A stretch of DNA of 64,000 bases from Sporichthyaceae bacterium (GCA_036269075.1 DATASX010000084.1:1-64000); one strand, 5' to 3'. Positions 38,401 through 47,729 are shown, numbered from the stretch's first letter. Notes: generated by a model not told the origin, from the sequence alone. A program made the numbers and translations.

Positions 38401-39654
38401 GTGGGGGCAGGATCGGTCGACCGTTTCTCGGAGGTCGAGGCCCAGACCTTCGTGGCGCGTACCTGCTTCAAGACCGGACCGCCACGGGCGGTCGGCATCG
38501 AACTCGAATGGCTGTTGAACCATCGCGACGATCCTGTTCGGCCCATCACCCCGGCCGATCTCGATCTCGCCCAGCAGGCGGCGAGCACGCTGCGCCACAG
38601 CACGCTCTCGATCGAGCCCGGCGGTCAGTTGGAGCTCTCGAGCGTTCCGTTCGCCGGCGCCGCGGAATGCGTCATCGCACTACGCGCCGATCTGGGCCCG
38701 TTCCGCCAGGCCCTGCACAGCGCGGGCCTGGCCCTCACCGGCATCGGGCTCGACCCTTGGCGCCCGCCCCACCGCATTCTCGACCGCCCCCGCTACGTGG
38801 CGATGGAACGCCACTTCGACCGTCGCGGGTCCGCCGGTCGGCGGATGATGTGCAGCACCGCGGCCGTGCAGGTCAACGTCGACGCCGGTGTCGGCGAGCC
38901 GGCCCCGGGCCAGGTCGACGCCCTCGCCCGCTGGGATCTGCTCCATGCGCTGCTTCCCGTGCTGGTCGGCGCGTTCGCGAACTCCCCCGTTCGCGGCGGT
39001 CGCCCCACCGGATGGCTGTGCACCCGCCAGCAGGTCTGGGAGGACATCGACCCCGCCCGCACGGCGCCCGCGTACCGGCCGGACGAGCACCCGGCACGGT
39101 CCTGGAGCAGCTACGCGTTGGCGGCCCCGGTGATGTGCATCCCGACCGATGGCCCCGACTGGTCGGCGCCGGTCGGCCTGACGTTCCACGACTGGATCCG
39201 CACCGGGACGCCCCGACCGCCCACCGAGGCTGATCTGGCCTACCACCTGACGACCCTTTTCCCACCGGTGCGCGCCCGCGGCCACCTGGAACTGCGGGTC
39301 ATCGACGCCCAACGCACCGATTCCGACTGGGTCGCGGCGTTCGCGTTCGTGACCGCCCTGGTCGACGACCCGGTCGCCGCCGACCGCGCCCGTGAGGCGC
39401 TGTGCCCGGTGTCCGGCCCCGATTGGGTACGGACCGCGGCCCGTACCGGGATGAGCGACCCGGTCCTGGTCAAGGCCGCCCGCGGCTGTTTCGAGGCCGC
39501 GCTGGAGGCACTGGCCGGATCACCCGAGGCCGGGCTTCGGGAGGAATTGACCGCATTCGCGGCGCGTTACCCGGACCGGGCCCGGTGCCCCGCCGACGAC
39601 ACGCTGGTCGACCTGCTGGGGTCATCCGGTCGGCCGCCCGAGGAGGCAGCGTGA
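38401..39654 (+). CDS. egtA: Glutamate-cysteine ligase EgtA
   Basis: EgtA makes gamma-glutamylcysteine, the sulfur donor for ergothioneine. The 417-residue GCS2-like enzyme shows AVGIELEWLLNH and TLSIEPGGQLELSS near the N-terminus, RRMMCSTAAVQVNVD in the middle and LELRVIDAQ further on. The start is GTG with GGAGG six bases upstream. It overlaps egtB by four bases (GTGA), starting a tightly coupled egtABCD operon. The operon lies divergent to aconitase. Confidence 0.93.
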   Translation: MGAGSVDRFSEVEAQTFVARTCFKTGPPRAVGIELEWLLNHRDDPVRPITPADLDLAQQAASTLRHSTLSIEPGGQLELSSVPFAGAAECVIALRADLGPFRQALHSAGLALTGIGLDPWRPPHRILDRPRYVAMERHFDRRGSAGRRMMCSTAAVQVNVDAGVGEPAPGQVDALARWDLLHALLPVLVGAFANSPVRGGRPTGWLCTRQQVWEDIDPARTAPAYRPDEHPARSWSSYALAAPVMCIPTDGPDWSAPVGLTFHDWIRTGTPRPPTEADLAYHLTTLFPPVRARGHLELRVIDAQRTDSDWVAAFAFVTALVDDPVAADRAREALCPVSGPDWVRTAARTGMSDPVLVKAARGCFEAALEALAGSPEAGLREELTAFAARYPDRARCPADDTLVDLLGSSGRPPEEAA

Positions 39655-40958
39655 TCCCCGAGCGGCACGAACGGCTGGCGGCCGACCTCGACCGGGCCCG
39701 TGGGCGCAGCCTGGCCCTGACCGAGGCGCTCGACGACGCCGAGCTGATCCGCCAGCACTCCCCGCTGATGTCGCCGTTGGTCTGGGACCTGGCGCACATC
39801 GGGAACCAGGAGGAACTCTGGCTGCTGCGCCGGGTCGCCGGGCGGGCCGGGATGCTGCCGGACGGGATCGACGAGCTGTACGACGCCTTCCGGCATGCCC
39901 GACGCGACCGGCCGTCGCTGCCACTGCTCGATCCGACCGAGTCGCGGAAGTACCTGCACGAGGTGCGTGGCCGGGTCGGCGACCTGCTCGAGGTTCTCGA
40001 CCTGGAGGCGCCGGATCCACTGACCCGGAACGGCTTCGCGTTCGCGATGATCGCCCAGCACGAGCAGCAGCACGTGGAGACGATGCTGGCCACCCACCAG
40101 TTGCGCGTCGGTCCCGCTGTGCTGAGCGCCCCGCCCGCACCGGGCTCGATCGCCCCGCCCGCCGCGGCCGAGGTGTTCGTCCCGGCCGGTGAGTTCGAGA
40201 TGGGCACCGACCTCGACCCGTGGGCGCTGGACAACGAGCGACCGGCCCACCAGGTGCACGTGCCCGGGTTCGGGCTGGACACCACGCCGGTGACCAACGC
40301 CGCCTACGCCGAGTTCGTCGCCGCGGGCGGCTACCGCGATCCGCGGTGGTGGGAGCCCGCCGGCTGGGAACACGTGCAGGACGCGGAACTGACGGCGCCT
40401 GCGTTCTGGGTGTCCGACGGCCCGGGGTGGTGGGTGCGCCGCTTCGGCGAGGTGGTGCCGTTGGTCGCCGCCGAGCCGGTGCAGCACGTCTGCTGGTACG
40501 AGGCCGGCGCGTACGCCCGGTGGCGTGGTCGGCGGCTGCCCACCGAGGCCGAGTGGGAGAAGGCCGCCCGGTTCGACCCGGCCACCGGTCGGTCGCGGCG
40601 CTACCCCTGGGGCGACGACGACCCGACCCCCGAACGGGCGAATCTGAGTGGGCGTCACCTCGGCCCGGCGCCGGTCGGTGCGTACCCGGCCGGGGTGTCG
40701 CCGCACGGGGTGCACCAGTTGGTCGGCGACGTCTGGGAGTGGACCTCGTCGGACTTCACCGGTTACCCGGGCTTCCGGGCCTTCCCGTACCGGGAGTACT
40801 CCGAGGTCTTCTTCGGCTCGGAGTACAAGGTGTTGCGTGGTGGCTCGTGGGCCGTCGACCCGGTCGCCTGCCGGGGGACGTTCCGCAACTGGGACTACCC
40901 GATCCGGCGGCAGATCTTCGCGGGCTTCCGGACCGCACGCGATGCGGAGCAGATCTGA
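39651..40958 (+). CDS. egtB: Ergothioneine sulfoxide synthase EgtB
   Basis: EgtB is the non-heme iron enzyme that joins gamma-glutamylcysteine to hercynine with oxygen. The 435-residue protein has an N-terminal DinB-like domain providing the iron ligands (His49 in WDLAHIGNQEE; His137 and His141 in AQHEQQHVETM). A formylglycine-generating-enzyme-like C-terminal domain follows (LPTEAEWEKAARFDP, GDVWEWTSSDF, VLRGGSWAVDP). The GTG overlaps the egtA stop, with AGGAGG just upstream. Normal length and all key histidines present. Confidence 0.96.
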   Translation: MIPERHERLAADLDRARGRSLALTEALDDAELIRQHSPLMSPLVWDLAHIGNQEELWLLRRVAGRAGMLPDGIDELYDAFRHARRDRPSLPLLDPTESRKYLHEVRGRVGDLLEVLDLEAPDPLTRNGFAFAMIAQHEQQHVETMLATHQLRVGPAVLSAPPAPGSIAPPAAAEVFVPAGEFEMGTDLDPWALDNERPAHQVHVPGFGLDTTPVTNAAYAEFVAAGGYRDPRWWEPAGWEHVQDAELTAPAFWVSDGPGWWVRRFGEVVPLVAAEPVQHVCWYEAGAYARWRGRRLPTEAEWEKAARFDPATGRSRRYPWGDDDPTPERANLSGRHLGPAPVGAYPAGVSPHGVHQLVGDVWEWTSSDFTGYPGFRAFPYREYSEVFFGSEYKVLRGGSWAVDPVACRGTFRNWDYPIRRQIFAGFRTARDAEQI

Positions 40959-41773
40959 TGTGCCGTCACTTCGCTTACCTGGGGCCGTCGGTGCGGCTCT
41001 CGGACCTGGTGTTCGCTCCCCCGCACGGCCCGCTGAAGCAGTCCTGGGCACCGCGCCGGCAGAACAACGGTCTGCTCAACGCCGACGGGTTCGGCTTGGG
41101 CTGGTACCCGCATCCGGGTGCCGAGCCAGTGCGCTACCGGCGCCCGGTGCCGTTGTGGACCGACGCCGACCTGCCCACCACAGCGCGTGGGATCACCTCC
41201 GATGCGGTGCTCGGCGCCGTGCGCTCGGCCACGCCGGGCAACCCGGTCAGCGAGGCCGCCACAGCACCGTTCGCCCACGGCACCAGGCTGTTCAGCCACA
41301 ACGGGGCCCTGCCTGGCTGGCCGGAGAGTGGCGCCGAACTGGCCGCGGAGTTGAGTTGGCCGGAGTTGGCCCGCCAGCAGGTGCTGCTGGACTCGACGTT
41401 GCTGTGGGCGTTGTTCCTGCACCTGCTCGACGCCGGCGCCGACGCGGCCGGGGCGTTGGCCGAGGTGACCCGGCGGGCCCGGCGGATTCCCGGCGCGCGA
41501 GTGAATCTGCTGCTCCACGACGGCAATCGAATCCTGGCCACCGCGGCCGGCGACACCCTCTGCTACCTGCAGGGCGGCCAGCCGGATGCCTCCGGCGTCG
41601 ATCGCCCCGCGGTGATCGTCGCCTCCGAGGCGTTCGACGACGCCGACGGTTGGGAAGACGTCCCCGACGACCACCTGCTGATCGCGACCCGCACAGCTGT
41701 GGCGCTCCGTCATCTGACGGATGTCCCGCTGGCGGCGCGAGAGGCGGACGAACTGCTCCTGGAGGCTCCGTGA
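40958..41773 (+). CDS. egtC: Gamma-glutamyl hercynylcysteine sulfoxide hydrolase EgtC
   Basis: EgtC removes the gamma-glutamyl group from the EgtB product. The 271-residue protein starts MCRHFAYLGP, so Cys2 becomes the N-terminal nucleophile of a class II glutamine-amidotransferase fold. NADGFGLGWYP and FSHNGALPGW are the other expected motifs. It overlaps egtB by one base (TGATG) and egtD by four. Confidence 0.95.
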   Translation: MCRHFAYLGPSVRLSDLVFAPPHGPLKQSWAPRRQNNGLLNADGFGLGWYPHPGAEPVRYRRPVPLWTDADLPTTARGITSDAVLGAVRSATPGNPVSEAATAPFAHGTRLFSHNGALPGWPESGAELAAELSWPELARQQVLLDSTLLWALFLHLLDAGADAAGALAEVTRRARRIPGARVNLLLHDGNRILATAAGDTLCYLQGGQPDASGVDRPAVIVASEAFDDADGWEDVPDDHLLIATRTAVALRHLTDVPLAAREADELLLEAP

Positions 41774-42765
41774 CCGCGACTGCCCCGCTCCGCCGCCTGG
41801 TGATCGAGGAGTTGCTACCCGCCGACTTCGTCGCCCAGTCGTTGCGCTCCGACGTGCGCAACGGCCTGGGTCAGCGCCCGCGCACGCTGCCGCCGAAGTG
41901 GTTCTACGACAAGGTCGGCAGCGACCTGTTCGTCGAGATCACTCGGCTGCCCGAGTACTACCCGACCCGGGCCGAGGCCGAGATCCTGCGCCGCGAGGCC
42001 GACCGCATCGCAGCGGTGTCACGCGCCGAATCGGTGGTCGAGCTGGGCTCCGGCTCCTCGGAGAAGACCCGGCTGCTGCTCGACGCGCTGGACCGGGCGG
42101 GCACGCTACGCCGCTACGTCCCGGTCGACGTGAGCGCCGAGGCGTTGGTCGAGGCCGCCACCGGCCTGCTCGCCGACTACCCGGCGTTGGCCGTCCACGG
42201 CGTGGTCGCCGATTTCGAGGGCCAGCTCGACCAGCTGCCCGAGCACACCGGCCCACGGCTTTTCGTTTTCCTCGGCGGGACCATCGGCAACTTCGAGCCG
42301 GAGAGCCGGGCGCGGTTCCTCAAGTCGGTCGCGGCCGGGATGCGCCCGGGCGACCACCTGCTGCTGGGCACCGACCTGGTGAAGTCCCCCGCAGTGCTGG
42401 TCCCCGCCTACGACGACGCGGCCGGGGTCACCGCCCGCTTCAACCGCAATGTGCTCGAGGTGATCAACCGGGAGCTCGACGCCGACTTCGACGTCGAGGC
42501 CGTCGAACACGTCGCGGTGTGGGACGAGGACGCTGAATGGATCGAGATGCGCCTGCGGACCCCGGTCGCGCAGCGGGTTCACATCGGCGCTCTCGGTCTG
42601 GTCTTCGATCTGGACGCGGGCGAGGAGATCCGCACCGAGATCTCGGCCAAGTTCCGCCCCGAGGGTGTCCGCGCCGAGTTGGCCGCCGCGAACTTGCGGG
42701 TGCACGAGTGGTGGACCGACTCCGAGGATCGCTTCGGCCTCTCCCTGTCGACGCTCAGCAGTTGA
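41770..42765 (+). CDS. egtD: L-histidine N-alpha-methyltransferase EgtD
   Basis: EgtD trimethylates histidine to hercynine with SAM, the first committed step. The 331-residue protein has LPPKWFYDKVGSDLFVEIT followed by LPEYYPTRAEAEIL, the SAM motif VVELGSGSSEKTRLLL and FLGGTIGNFEPE, all standard for the DUF2260-type methyltransferase. The start is GTG in a GTGA overlap with egtC, and GGAG precedes it. It ends the operon. No egtE-type lyase follows; the next structure is a long hairpin. Confidence 0.96.
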   Translation: MTATAPLRRLVIEELLPADFVAQSLRSDVRNGLGQRPRTLPPKWFYDKVGSDLFVEITRLPEYYPTRAEAEILRREADRIAAVSRAESVVELGSGSSEKTRLLLDALDRAGTLRRYVPVDVSAEALVEAATGLLADYPALAVHGVVADFEGQLDQLPEHTGPRLFVFLGGTIGNFEPESRARFLKSVAAGMRPGDHLLLGTDLVKSPAVLVPAYDDAAGVTARFNRNVLEVINRELDADFDVEAVEHVAVWDEDAEWIEMRLRTPVAQRVHIGALGLVFDLDAGEEIRTEISAKFRPEGVRAELAAANLRVHEWWTDSEDRFGLSLSTLSS

Positions 42766-42793
42766 CCGCCGCCAGGGCGCCCCTACCGACGGC

Positions 42794-42857
42794 CCACTTC
42801 TGCTGCCTGTCCCACGTATCGGAGGTTCTTGATCGGTGGGACAGGCAGCAGAAGTGG
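42794..42857. repeat. Palindromic repeat copy B / bidirectional terminator
   Basis: Two perfectly complementary 22-base arms (42794-42815 and 42836-42857) flank a 20-base loop, between the convergent stops of egtD and the RNA methyltransferase gene. The arm contains CCACTTCTGCTGCCTGTCCC, loosely related to the CTTCTGCCGTGTC arms of copies A and C. It probably terminates transcription from both sides. Confidence 0.75.
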
Positions 42858-42867
42858 CGTCGGAAGG

Positions 42868-44205
42868 TCAGGCGGGCTCCAGGCCGGCCAGCGCCTCCAG
42901 GTGATGCGTGTGCGGGAACAGGTCGAAGGCACGCAACGAGGTGAGTCGGTAGCCGCAGTCGGCGAAGATCCGCAAGTCGCGGGCCAGCGTCGCCGGGTCG
43001 CAGGCGACGTAGGCGATCCGCCGTGGCCCGCGGGCCGCGACCGCCTCGACGACCTCCCGCCCGGCCCCGGACCGCGGCGGGTCGAGCACGACCAACGAGG
43101 CCACGGGCAGGCCGTCGGCCAGCGCCCGGTCCACCCGGTCGGCGACCACCGACACCCCGGCGATCCCCAGCAGGTTGTCCCGAGCGGCGGCAACCGCGGC
43201 CGCATCGCTCTCGACTGCGTGCACCTCCCCGCCCGGGGCGACCGCCGACGCCAGGGCCCCGGCGAACAACCCGACCCCGCTGTAGAGGTCCAGCAGCACG
43301 TCGCCCGGGTGCGGATCGAGCACCGCCCGCACAGCCTCCACGAGGGTCTGCGCGGCCTGCGGGTGCACCTGCCAGAATCCGCCGGCCGGGACGGCGTAGC
43401 TACGCCCCAACACGGTCTCGACGACCCGCTCGGCGGCCGAGACCCCGGGCGGCCAGTAGCCGAGCACGGTGGTCTCCGGGTCGGGCAGCGGTTCGGCCGA
43501 CGGTTGGGCGCGGACCCCGCGGGGGTTCTCGGCCGCCCGGACCACAACCGCACGCTCGCCGGACCCCGCGACGGTGACCTGCACCTCGGCGGTCTGGGTC
43601 CAGCGGGACCGCAGCACCCCGGTCGCGGCCACGTCCGGGTGTGCGATGAAGCACCCGGCGATCGGCACCACCTCGTGCGAGCGATGCCGCCGCAGGCCCG
43701 CCCGCCCGGCCGCGTCGACGGCGAACCGCACCCGGGTCCGCCAACCCGAACCGTCGGCGGCGCCGGGCAAGGCCTCGACCTCGCACTCGACGTCCAGGCC
43801 GGCCAACCGATGCAACTGCTCGGCCAGCACCTGCGCCTTGATCCGCCGTTGGGCGGCCAGGTCGGCGTGCTGCCAGTCGCAGCCGCCGCAACCGCCCGGG
43901 CCGGCGTACTCACACGCGGGCGCGACCCGGTCCGGCGACGCCACCAGCACCTCGATCGCGTCCGCGCGCCAGAACCGGTCGCCGACCTTGCCCTCGGTCA
44001 CCCGGGCCCGGACCTCCTCGCCGGGCAGCGCATGCCGCACGAACACCACCAGCTCGCCGTGCCGCGCGACGCAGCTGCCGCCGTGCGCCGGGTTCCCGAC
44101 GGTCAGCTCCAGGACCTGACCCGCCGCGTCGCCCGCGTTCGAGCGCTCGGCCACCCGCCGGTACGCGCCGGTGCGCCGACGTGCCCGCGTAGCCCGCTCG
44201 TCCAT
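42868..44205 (-). CDS. TrmA/RlmD-family SAM-dependent RNA (uracil-5-)methyltransferase
   Basis: A 445-residue enzyme predicted to methylate C5 of a uridine in rRNA or tRNA. The N-terminus has a TRAM domain (LELTVGNPAHGGSCVARHG). A four-cysteine Fe-S type motif follows (ACEYAGPGGCGGCDWQHADL), then LLDLYSGVGLFAGALA (SAM), LDPPRSGAG and the catalytic CDPATLARDLRIF region. Which RNA is modified cannot be told. I prefer ATG 44205; a GTG at 44235 would add ten residues. It is divergent from the TrkA pair, as in mycobacteria. Confidence 0.92.
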   Translation of the reverse strand: MDERATRARRRTGAYRRVAERSNAGDAAGQVLELTVGNPAHGGSCVARHGELVVFVRHALPGEEVRARVTEGKVGDRFWRADAIEVLVASPDRVAPACEYAGPGGCGGCDWQHADLAAQRRIKAQVLAEQLHRLAGLDVECEVEALPGAADGSGWRTRVRFAVDAAGRAGLRRHRSHEVVPIAGCFIAHPDVAATGVLRSRWTQTAEVQVTVAGSGERAVVVRAAENPRGVRAQPSAEPLPDPETTVLGYWPPGVSAAERVVETVLGRSYAVPAGGFWQVHPQAAQTLVEAVRAVLDPHPGDVLLDLYSGVGLFAGALASAVAPGGEVHAVESDAAAVAAARDNLLGIAGVSVVADRVDRALADGLPVASLVVLDPPRSGAGREVVEAVAARGPRRIAYVACDPATLARDLRIFADCGYRLTSLRAFDLFPHTHHLEALAGLEPA

Positions 44206-44382
44206 GTCCTCGCCGTCCGCCCGAAGTAGCCCCACGCGAGCCTAGGCGCCGCCGGGGTGCGACGAGCGCCGTGCCTGAGGACGCGCAAACAAGGTGGCCG
44301 CTCGCAGGCTCGCTCGTCTCTCTCCTCGCTCGGTCGGGTAGCCTCACCGGCGGTCGGCAGCGCCACCAGCGAAGGGCCGCGC

Positions 44383-45048
44383 GTGTACATCGTCATCATG
44401 GGTTGCGGACGGGTCGGGTCCCGGCTCGCACTGACCCTCGAGGCCAAGGGGCACGAGGTCGCCGTCGTCGACCAGTCCGCCGACGCCTTCCGCCGCTTGG
44501 GCACCGGGTTCAAGGGCCGCACCGTCACTGGCATCGGTTTCGACCGCGAAACCCTGCTGGCGGCCGGAATCGAGCACGCCGACGCATTCGCGGCGGTGAG
44601 CAGCGGCGACAACTCGAACATCATCTCCGCCCGCATCGCGCGCGAGACCTTCGGCGTGGAGAACGTGATCGCCCGCATCTACGACCCGGCGCGCGCCGAG
44701 GTCTACGAGCGGCTGGGCATCCCCACGGGCGCGACCGTCAGCTGGACCACCGACCAGATGCTGCGCCGGCTGCTGCCTGTCGGCGCGGAGCCGCTGTGGC
44801 GGGACCCGACCGGGCACATCGCGCTGGCCCAGATCCACCTGGCGCCGGGCTGGGTCGGCCAGACGCTGCGCAGTCTGCAGGACCAGTCCAGGGCCCGGGT
44901 CGCGTTCCTGACCCGGCTCGGCGAGGGCTACATCCCGAACGGCGACACCGTGATCCAGGACGGCGACCTGGTCCACGTCCTGGTCCGGGACGAGGATCTG
45001 GCGGGCGCCGAGGCCTTCTTCGCCCACGGACCGGAGGAGCACCACTGA
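44383..45048 (+). CDS. TrkA/KtrA-family potassium regulatory protein (first of pair)
   Basis: A 221-residue NAD-binding regulator of potassium uptake: RCK-N domain (VYIVIMGCGRVGSRLALTLE, VAVVDQSADAF) and TrkA-C domain from about residue 140 (GDTVIQDGDLVHVLVRDEDL). The start is GTG with AAGGG seven bases upstream. It is one of the adjacent pair known as CeoB/CeoC in mycobacteria, and the next gene starts in its stop codon (TGATG). No channel or permease gene lies beside it here. Confidence 0.93.
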   Translation: MYIVIMGCGRVGSRLALTLEAKGHEVAVVDQSADAFRRLGTGFKGRTVTGIGFDRETLLAAGIEHADAFAAVSSGDNSNIISARIARETFGVENVIARIYDPARAEVYERLGIPTGATVSWTTDQMLRRLLPVGAEPLWRDPTGHIALAQIHLAPGWVGQTLRSLQDQSRARVAFLTRLGEGYIPNGDTVIQDGDLVHVLVRDEDLAGAEAFFAHGPEEHH

Positions 45049-45728
45049 TGCGGGTCGCAATCGCGGGTGCAGGCGCGGTCGGCCGTTCGATCGCCGCCGA
45101 ACTTGTCGCCAACGGCCACGAGGTGCTCCTGGTGGACCGCGATCCGCGGGCCGTCAAGCCCGAGTCGGTGCCCGGCGCGGACTGGCTGCTCGCCGACGCC
45201 TGCGAGATGTCCTCGCTCCAGGAGGCCGCCCTCGACCGGTGCCAGGTGATGGTCGCGGCCACCGGCGACGACAAGGTGAACCTCGTCGTGTCGTTGCTGG
45301 CCAAGACCGAGTTCGGCGTACCCCGGGTCGTGGCCCGGGTGAACCACCCGAACAACGAGCCCTTGTTCACCGAGGCCTGGGGCGTGGACGTCGCCGTGTC
45401 CACCCCGCGCCTGCTCTGCGCCCTGGTCGAGGAGGCGGTCACCGTCGGCGACCTGGTCCGGCTGTTCTCGTTCAAGCAGGGCGAGGCGAACCTGGTCGAG
45501 GTGACCCTGCCCGGCGACTCCCCCCAGGTGGGGCGTCGGGTGGGCGACGTCCCGTGGCCGGCCGACACCGCGTTGGTGGCGATCCTGCGCTCGGACCGGG
45601 TGCTGGTGCCCACCGCGGACGACCCGATCGAGTCCGGCGACGAACTCGTGCTGATCGCCGCACCCGAGCGCGAGGAGGAACTGCAGGGCCTCCTCGCCCC
45701 GCACGAGCCGAAGACCACCACGATCTGA
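45048..45728 (+). CDS. TrkA/KtrA-family potassium regulatory protein (second of pair)
   Basis: A 226-residue homolog of its neighbour: RCK-N domain (MRVAIAGAGAVGRSIAAELV, VLLVDRDPRAV) and TrkA-C domain from about residue 140 (LPGDSPQVGRRVGDVPWPAD, IESGDELVLIAAPERE). The two probably form a hetero-oligomeric gating ring for a potassium transporter encoded elsewhere. The ATG overlaps the previous stop. It converges on the DUF3159 gene. Confidence 0.93.
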   Translation: MRVAIAGAGAVGRSIAAELVANGHEVLLVDRDPRAVKPESVPGADWLLADACEMSSLQEAALDRCQVMVAATGDDKVNLVVSLLAKTEFGVPRVVARVNHPNNEPLFTEAWGVDVAVSTPRLLCALVEEAVTVGDLVRLFSFKQGEANLVEVTLPGDSPQVGRRVGDVPWPADTALVAILRSDRVLVPTADDPIESGDELVLIAAPEREEELQGLLAPHEPKTTTI

Positions 45729-45739
45729 CGCTGTGTCTG

Positions 45740-45773
45740 GTCAGCTGCGAGTCAGCTGCGAGCCCTAGCTGAC
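45740..45773. terminator. Tandem 11-bp repeat and hairpin between convergent genes
   Basis: GTCAGCTGCGA occurs twice in tandem (45740-45761). The second copy pairs with AGCTGAC at 45767-45773 to give a 7-bp stem. It lies between the stops of the second TrkA gene and the DUF3159 gene and may act as a terminator. Confidence 0.45.
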
Positions 45774-45779
45774 GGGGTG

Positions 45780-46439
45780 TCAGTCCGGGCCGTCCACCGC
45801 GTGGATCGGCGTCCGGCCGCGGGCCAGCAGGGCGCCCATCGCGAACAACGCGGCCACCTGCAACGGCCAGCCCATGACGACCTTCGCGGTGCCCAACGCC
45901 CCGACCTCGCCGGCCCGGTAGAGCGGAAGCTCGACGATCACGCGCAACGCGCACGGGAGCACCAGCAGCCAGGTCAACCGCGCGCAGAGCTTCACCAGCG
46001 CGGAGTTGGACCGCCATCCGGTCGGATCGCCGGTCGCGGTGCCGACCAGGAAGCCGAGCAACGGCCAACGTGTCACGATCGACAGGATCATGGCCGCCGC
46101 GTACGCGCCGTTGGTGACGATCCCGGGCAGGAACGCGTCCTGCGCCTTCCCGCTGCGCGCGGCGAAGAACGCGGCTACCAGGATCCCGAACAAGCTGTTC
46201 AGCACGAACTTCATCGTCGAGCGCTGCACGAGCCGGATCAGCACCAGCACCGCGGCGCTGCTCACGCCGAAGATGATCGAGGGCCGCAACTGGTGCGAGA
46301 CCACGTAGCAGATCGTGAATCCGATGGTCGGGATCGCCGTCTCCACGACCCCGCGCGGCCCGCCGAGCGCGGCCGTCAACTGATTGCGGACGACCTGTTC
46401 GACGGTGTCGACGGCCGCCCGGTCCGCGGCGGAATTCAC
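45780..46439 (-). CDS. DUF3159 membrane protein
   Basis: A 219-residue protein with about five hydrophobic segments (for example ETAIPTIGFTICYVVS, FVLNSLFGILVAAFFAARSG, LTWLLVLPCALRVIVELPLY) of the actinobacterial DUF3159 family. The fold resembles intracellular septation protein A-like membrane proteins. Function unknown. The start is a GTG overlapping the OB-fold gene stop (GTGA). It is the last gene of the dut, DUF3710, OB-fold, DUF3159 operon. Confidence 0.88.
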   Translation of the reverse strand: MNSAADRAAVDTVEQVVRNQLTAALGGPRGVVETAIPTIGFTICYVVSHQLRPSIIFGVSSAAVLVLIRLVQRSTMKFVLNSLFGILVAAFFAARSGKAQDAFLPGIVTNGAYAAAMILSIVTRWPLLGFLVGTATGDPTGWRSNSALVKLCARLTWLLVLPCALRVIVELPLYRAGEVGALGTAKVVMGWPLQVAALFAMGALLARGRTPIHAVDGPD

Positions 46440-46840
46440 GCCCCGCCGCCGGTGGGCCGCAGCTCGTAACGGGGGTTGAAGATCACCGGGCGGCCCTCGT
46501 TCATCGAGATCCGTCCCTGCACGCTGATCCCCCGTCCGGGTTCGATCCCGGCGATCTGCCGACGCCCCAGCCACACCAGGGCAACAGTCCCGGAGCCGTC
46601 GTAGAGCTCGGCCTCCAACGCCGGCACGCCGGCCCGGGGCCGCAGGGTGACGGTCCGCAGGGTGCCGGACAGCGTCGCCATCTGCCGGTCGGCGCAGTGT
46701 CGGATCGGCGTGCAGCCGGCCGAGACGGCGTCCTCGCGCAGCTCGGCCGCCTCGAGCTCGTCGCGGGTCGCGGTCAGCTTGCCGAACATCCGCTTGAACC
46801 GGCCGCCGCTGGGATTCGCGTCGCCGGCGTCGCCTGTCAT
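46436..46840 (-). CDS. OB-fold nucleic-acid-binding protein
   Basis: A 134-residue protein with a C-terminal OB fold (TLSGTLRTVTLRPRAGVPAL, YDGSGTVALVWLGRRQI) of the kind found in RecG wedge and aspartyl-tRNA synthetase domains. The N-terminal helix is basic (FKRMFGKLTATRDELEAAEL). A conserved partner of DUF3159 and DUF3710 in actinobacteria. The ATG at 46840 lacks a ribosome site, and TAGGCT ends eight bases upstream on the coding strand, suggesting a near-leaderless promoter within the operon. Confidence 0.85.
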   Translation of the reverse strand: MTGDAGDANPSGGRFKRMFGKLTATRDELEAAELREDAVSAGCTPIRHCADRQMATLSGTLRTVTLRPRAGVPALEAELYDGSGTVALVWLGRRQIAGIEPGRGISVQGRISMNEGRPVIFNPRYELRPTGGGA

Positions 46841-46886
46841 GAGCGGTGAGCCTATGACATCCGCCGACTCACTCGATCGAGCACGG

Positions 46887-47729
46887 TCAGCGGATCTCGG
46901 TGATCTCGGGCCCGCGCTCGAACGGGTTGAAGTCCTCCATGCCCTTCGCCTCCGGCTCGGCGTCCGGCTCGCCCTGCGCCGCAACCGCGGCCGCCAACGG
47001 GTCGTCCGGCAGCGGGTCCATCTCGCCCGGCAACCGCAGGGTGATGGGCTCCCGCGGCGCCATCGGCTCGGCCCCCCGAACCACCACGACGTCGGCGAAC
47101 AATTCCTCCAACGGTTCGCGGGCGGCCTCGTCCAGAGCGCCTTCGCCGGTGATCACGGCACGCAGGAACCAGCGTGGGCCGTCGACGCCGAGGAACCGGG
47201 CAGCCTGCAGGCCCACGGTCCCGTCGGGCAGCCCGACCGGGACCTCGGCCACCAGCTCGAGACCGAACCGGCCCTCGAGCTGGCGGACGGTCCCGCCGCC
47301 CTGCCCGATGCCCTCGGCGATCTCGCCCCGGACGTCGTCCCAGATGCCCATCGTCCGCGGCGCGGCGAACGGCTGGATCTGGATGGCGCTGCGGCCGACC
47401 ACCAGCGTGGCCGCGACCACGCGTTCCTCGGCAATCTCGGCACGCAGCTCCATGCCGTCGACGATCGGCACCAGGATCCCGCCGAGGTCGACGCGCTCGA
47501 TCTTGTCCTCACCGAGGTCGCCGGAGTCCCACGGCCCGCCGTCGCGTTCGGCCCGGGCGGCTGGGAAGCGCGGAGCACCGGTGTCGACCTCGGGCTCCTC
47601 CGCCCAGGCCTCCTCCTCGACGCCGTCCTCCTCCACGTCCTCGAATTCGGACTCGGACTCGAGCGCCGTATCGGCCGTCTCGTCCGACGGCGCCGGCTCG
47701 GAGTCCTTGTTCCGACGACGAAAGACCAC
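46887..47729 (-). CDS. DUF3710-family protein
   Basis: A 280-residue protein of the DUF3710 family. A basic start (VVFRRRNKDSE) is followed by a strongly acidic disordered stretch (residues about 15-60), then the conserved domain (ILVPIVDGMELRAEIAEERV, GIWDDVRGEIAEGIGQGGGT, GPRWFLRAVITGEGAL). Unknown function; conserved beside dut. The start is GTG with a GGAGAGG ribosome site, one base after the dut stop codon. Confidence 0.88.
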   Translation of the reverse strand: MVFRRRNKDSEPAPSDETADTALESESEFEDVEEDGVEEEAWAEEPEVDTGAPRFPAARAERDGGPWDSGDLGEDKIERVDLGGILVPIVDGMELRAEIAEERVVAATLVVGRSAIQIQPFAAPRTMGIWDDVRGEIAEGIGQGGGTVRQLEGRFGLELVAEVPVGLPDGTVGLQAARFLGVDGPRWFLRAVITGEGALDEAAREPLEELFADVVVVRGAEPMAPREPITLRLPGEMDPLPDDPLAAAVAAQGEPDAEPEAKGMEDFNPFERGPEITEIR

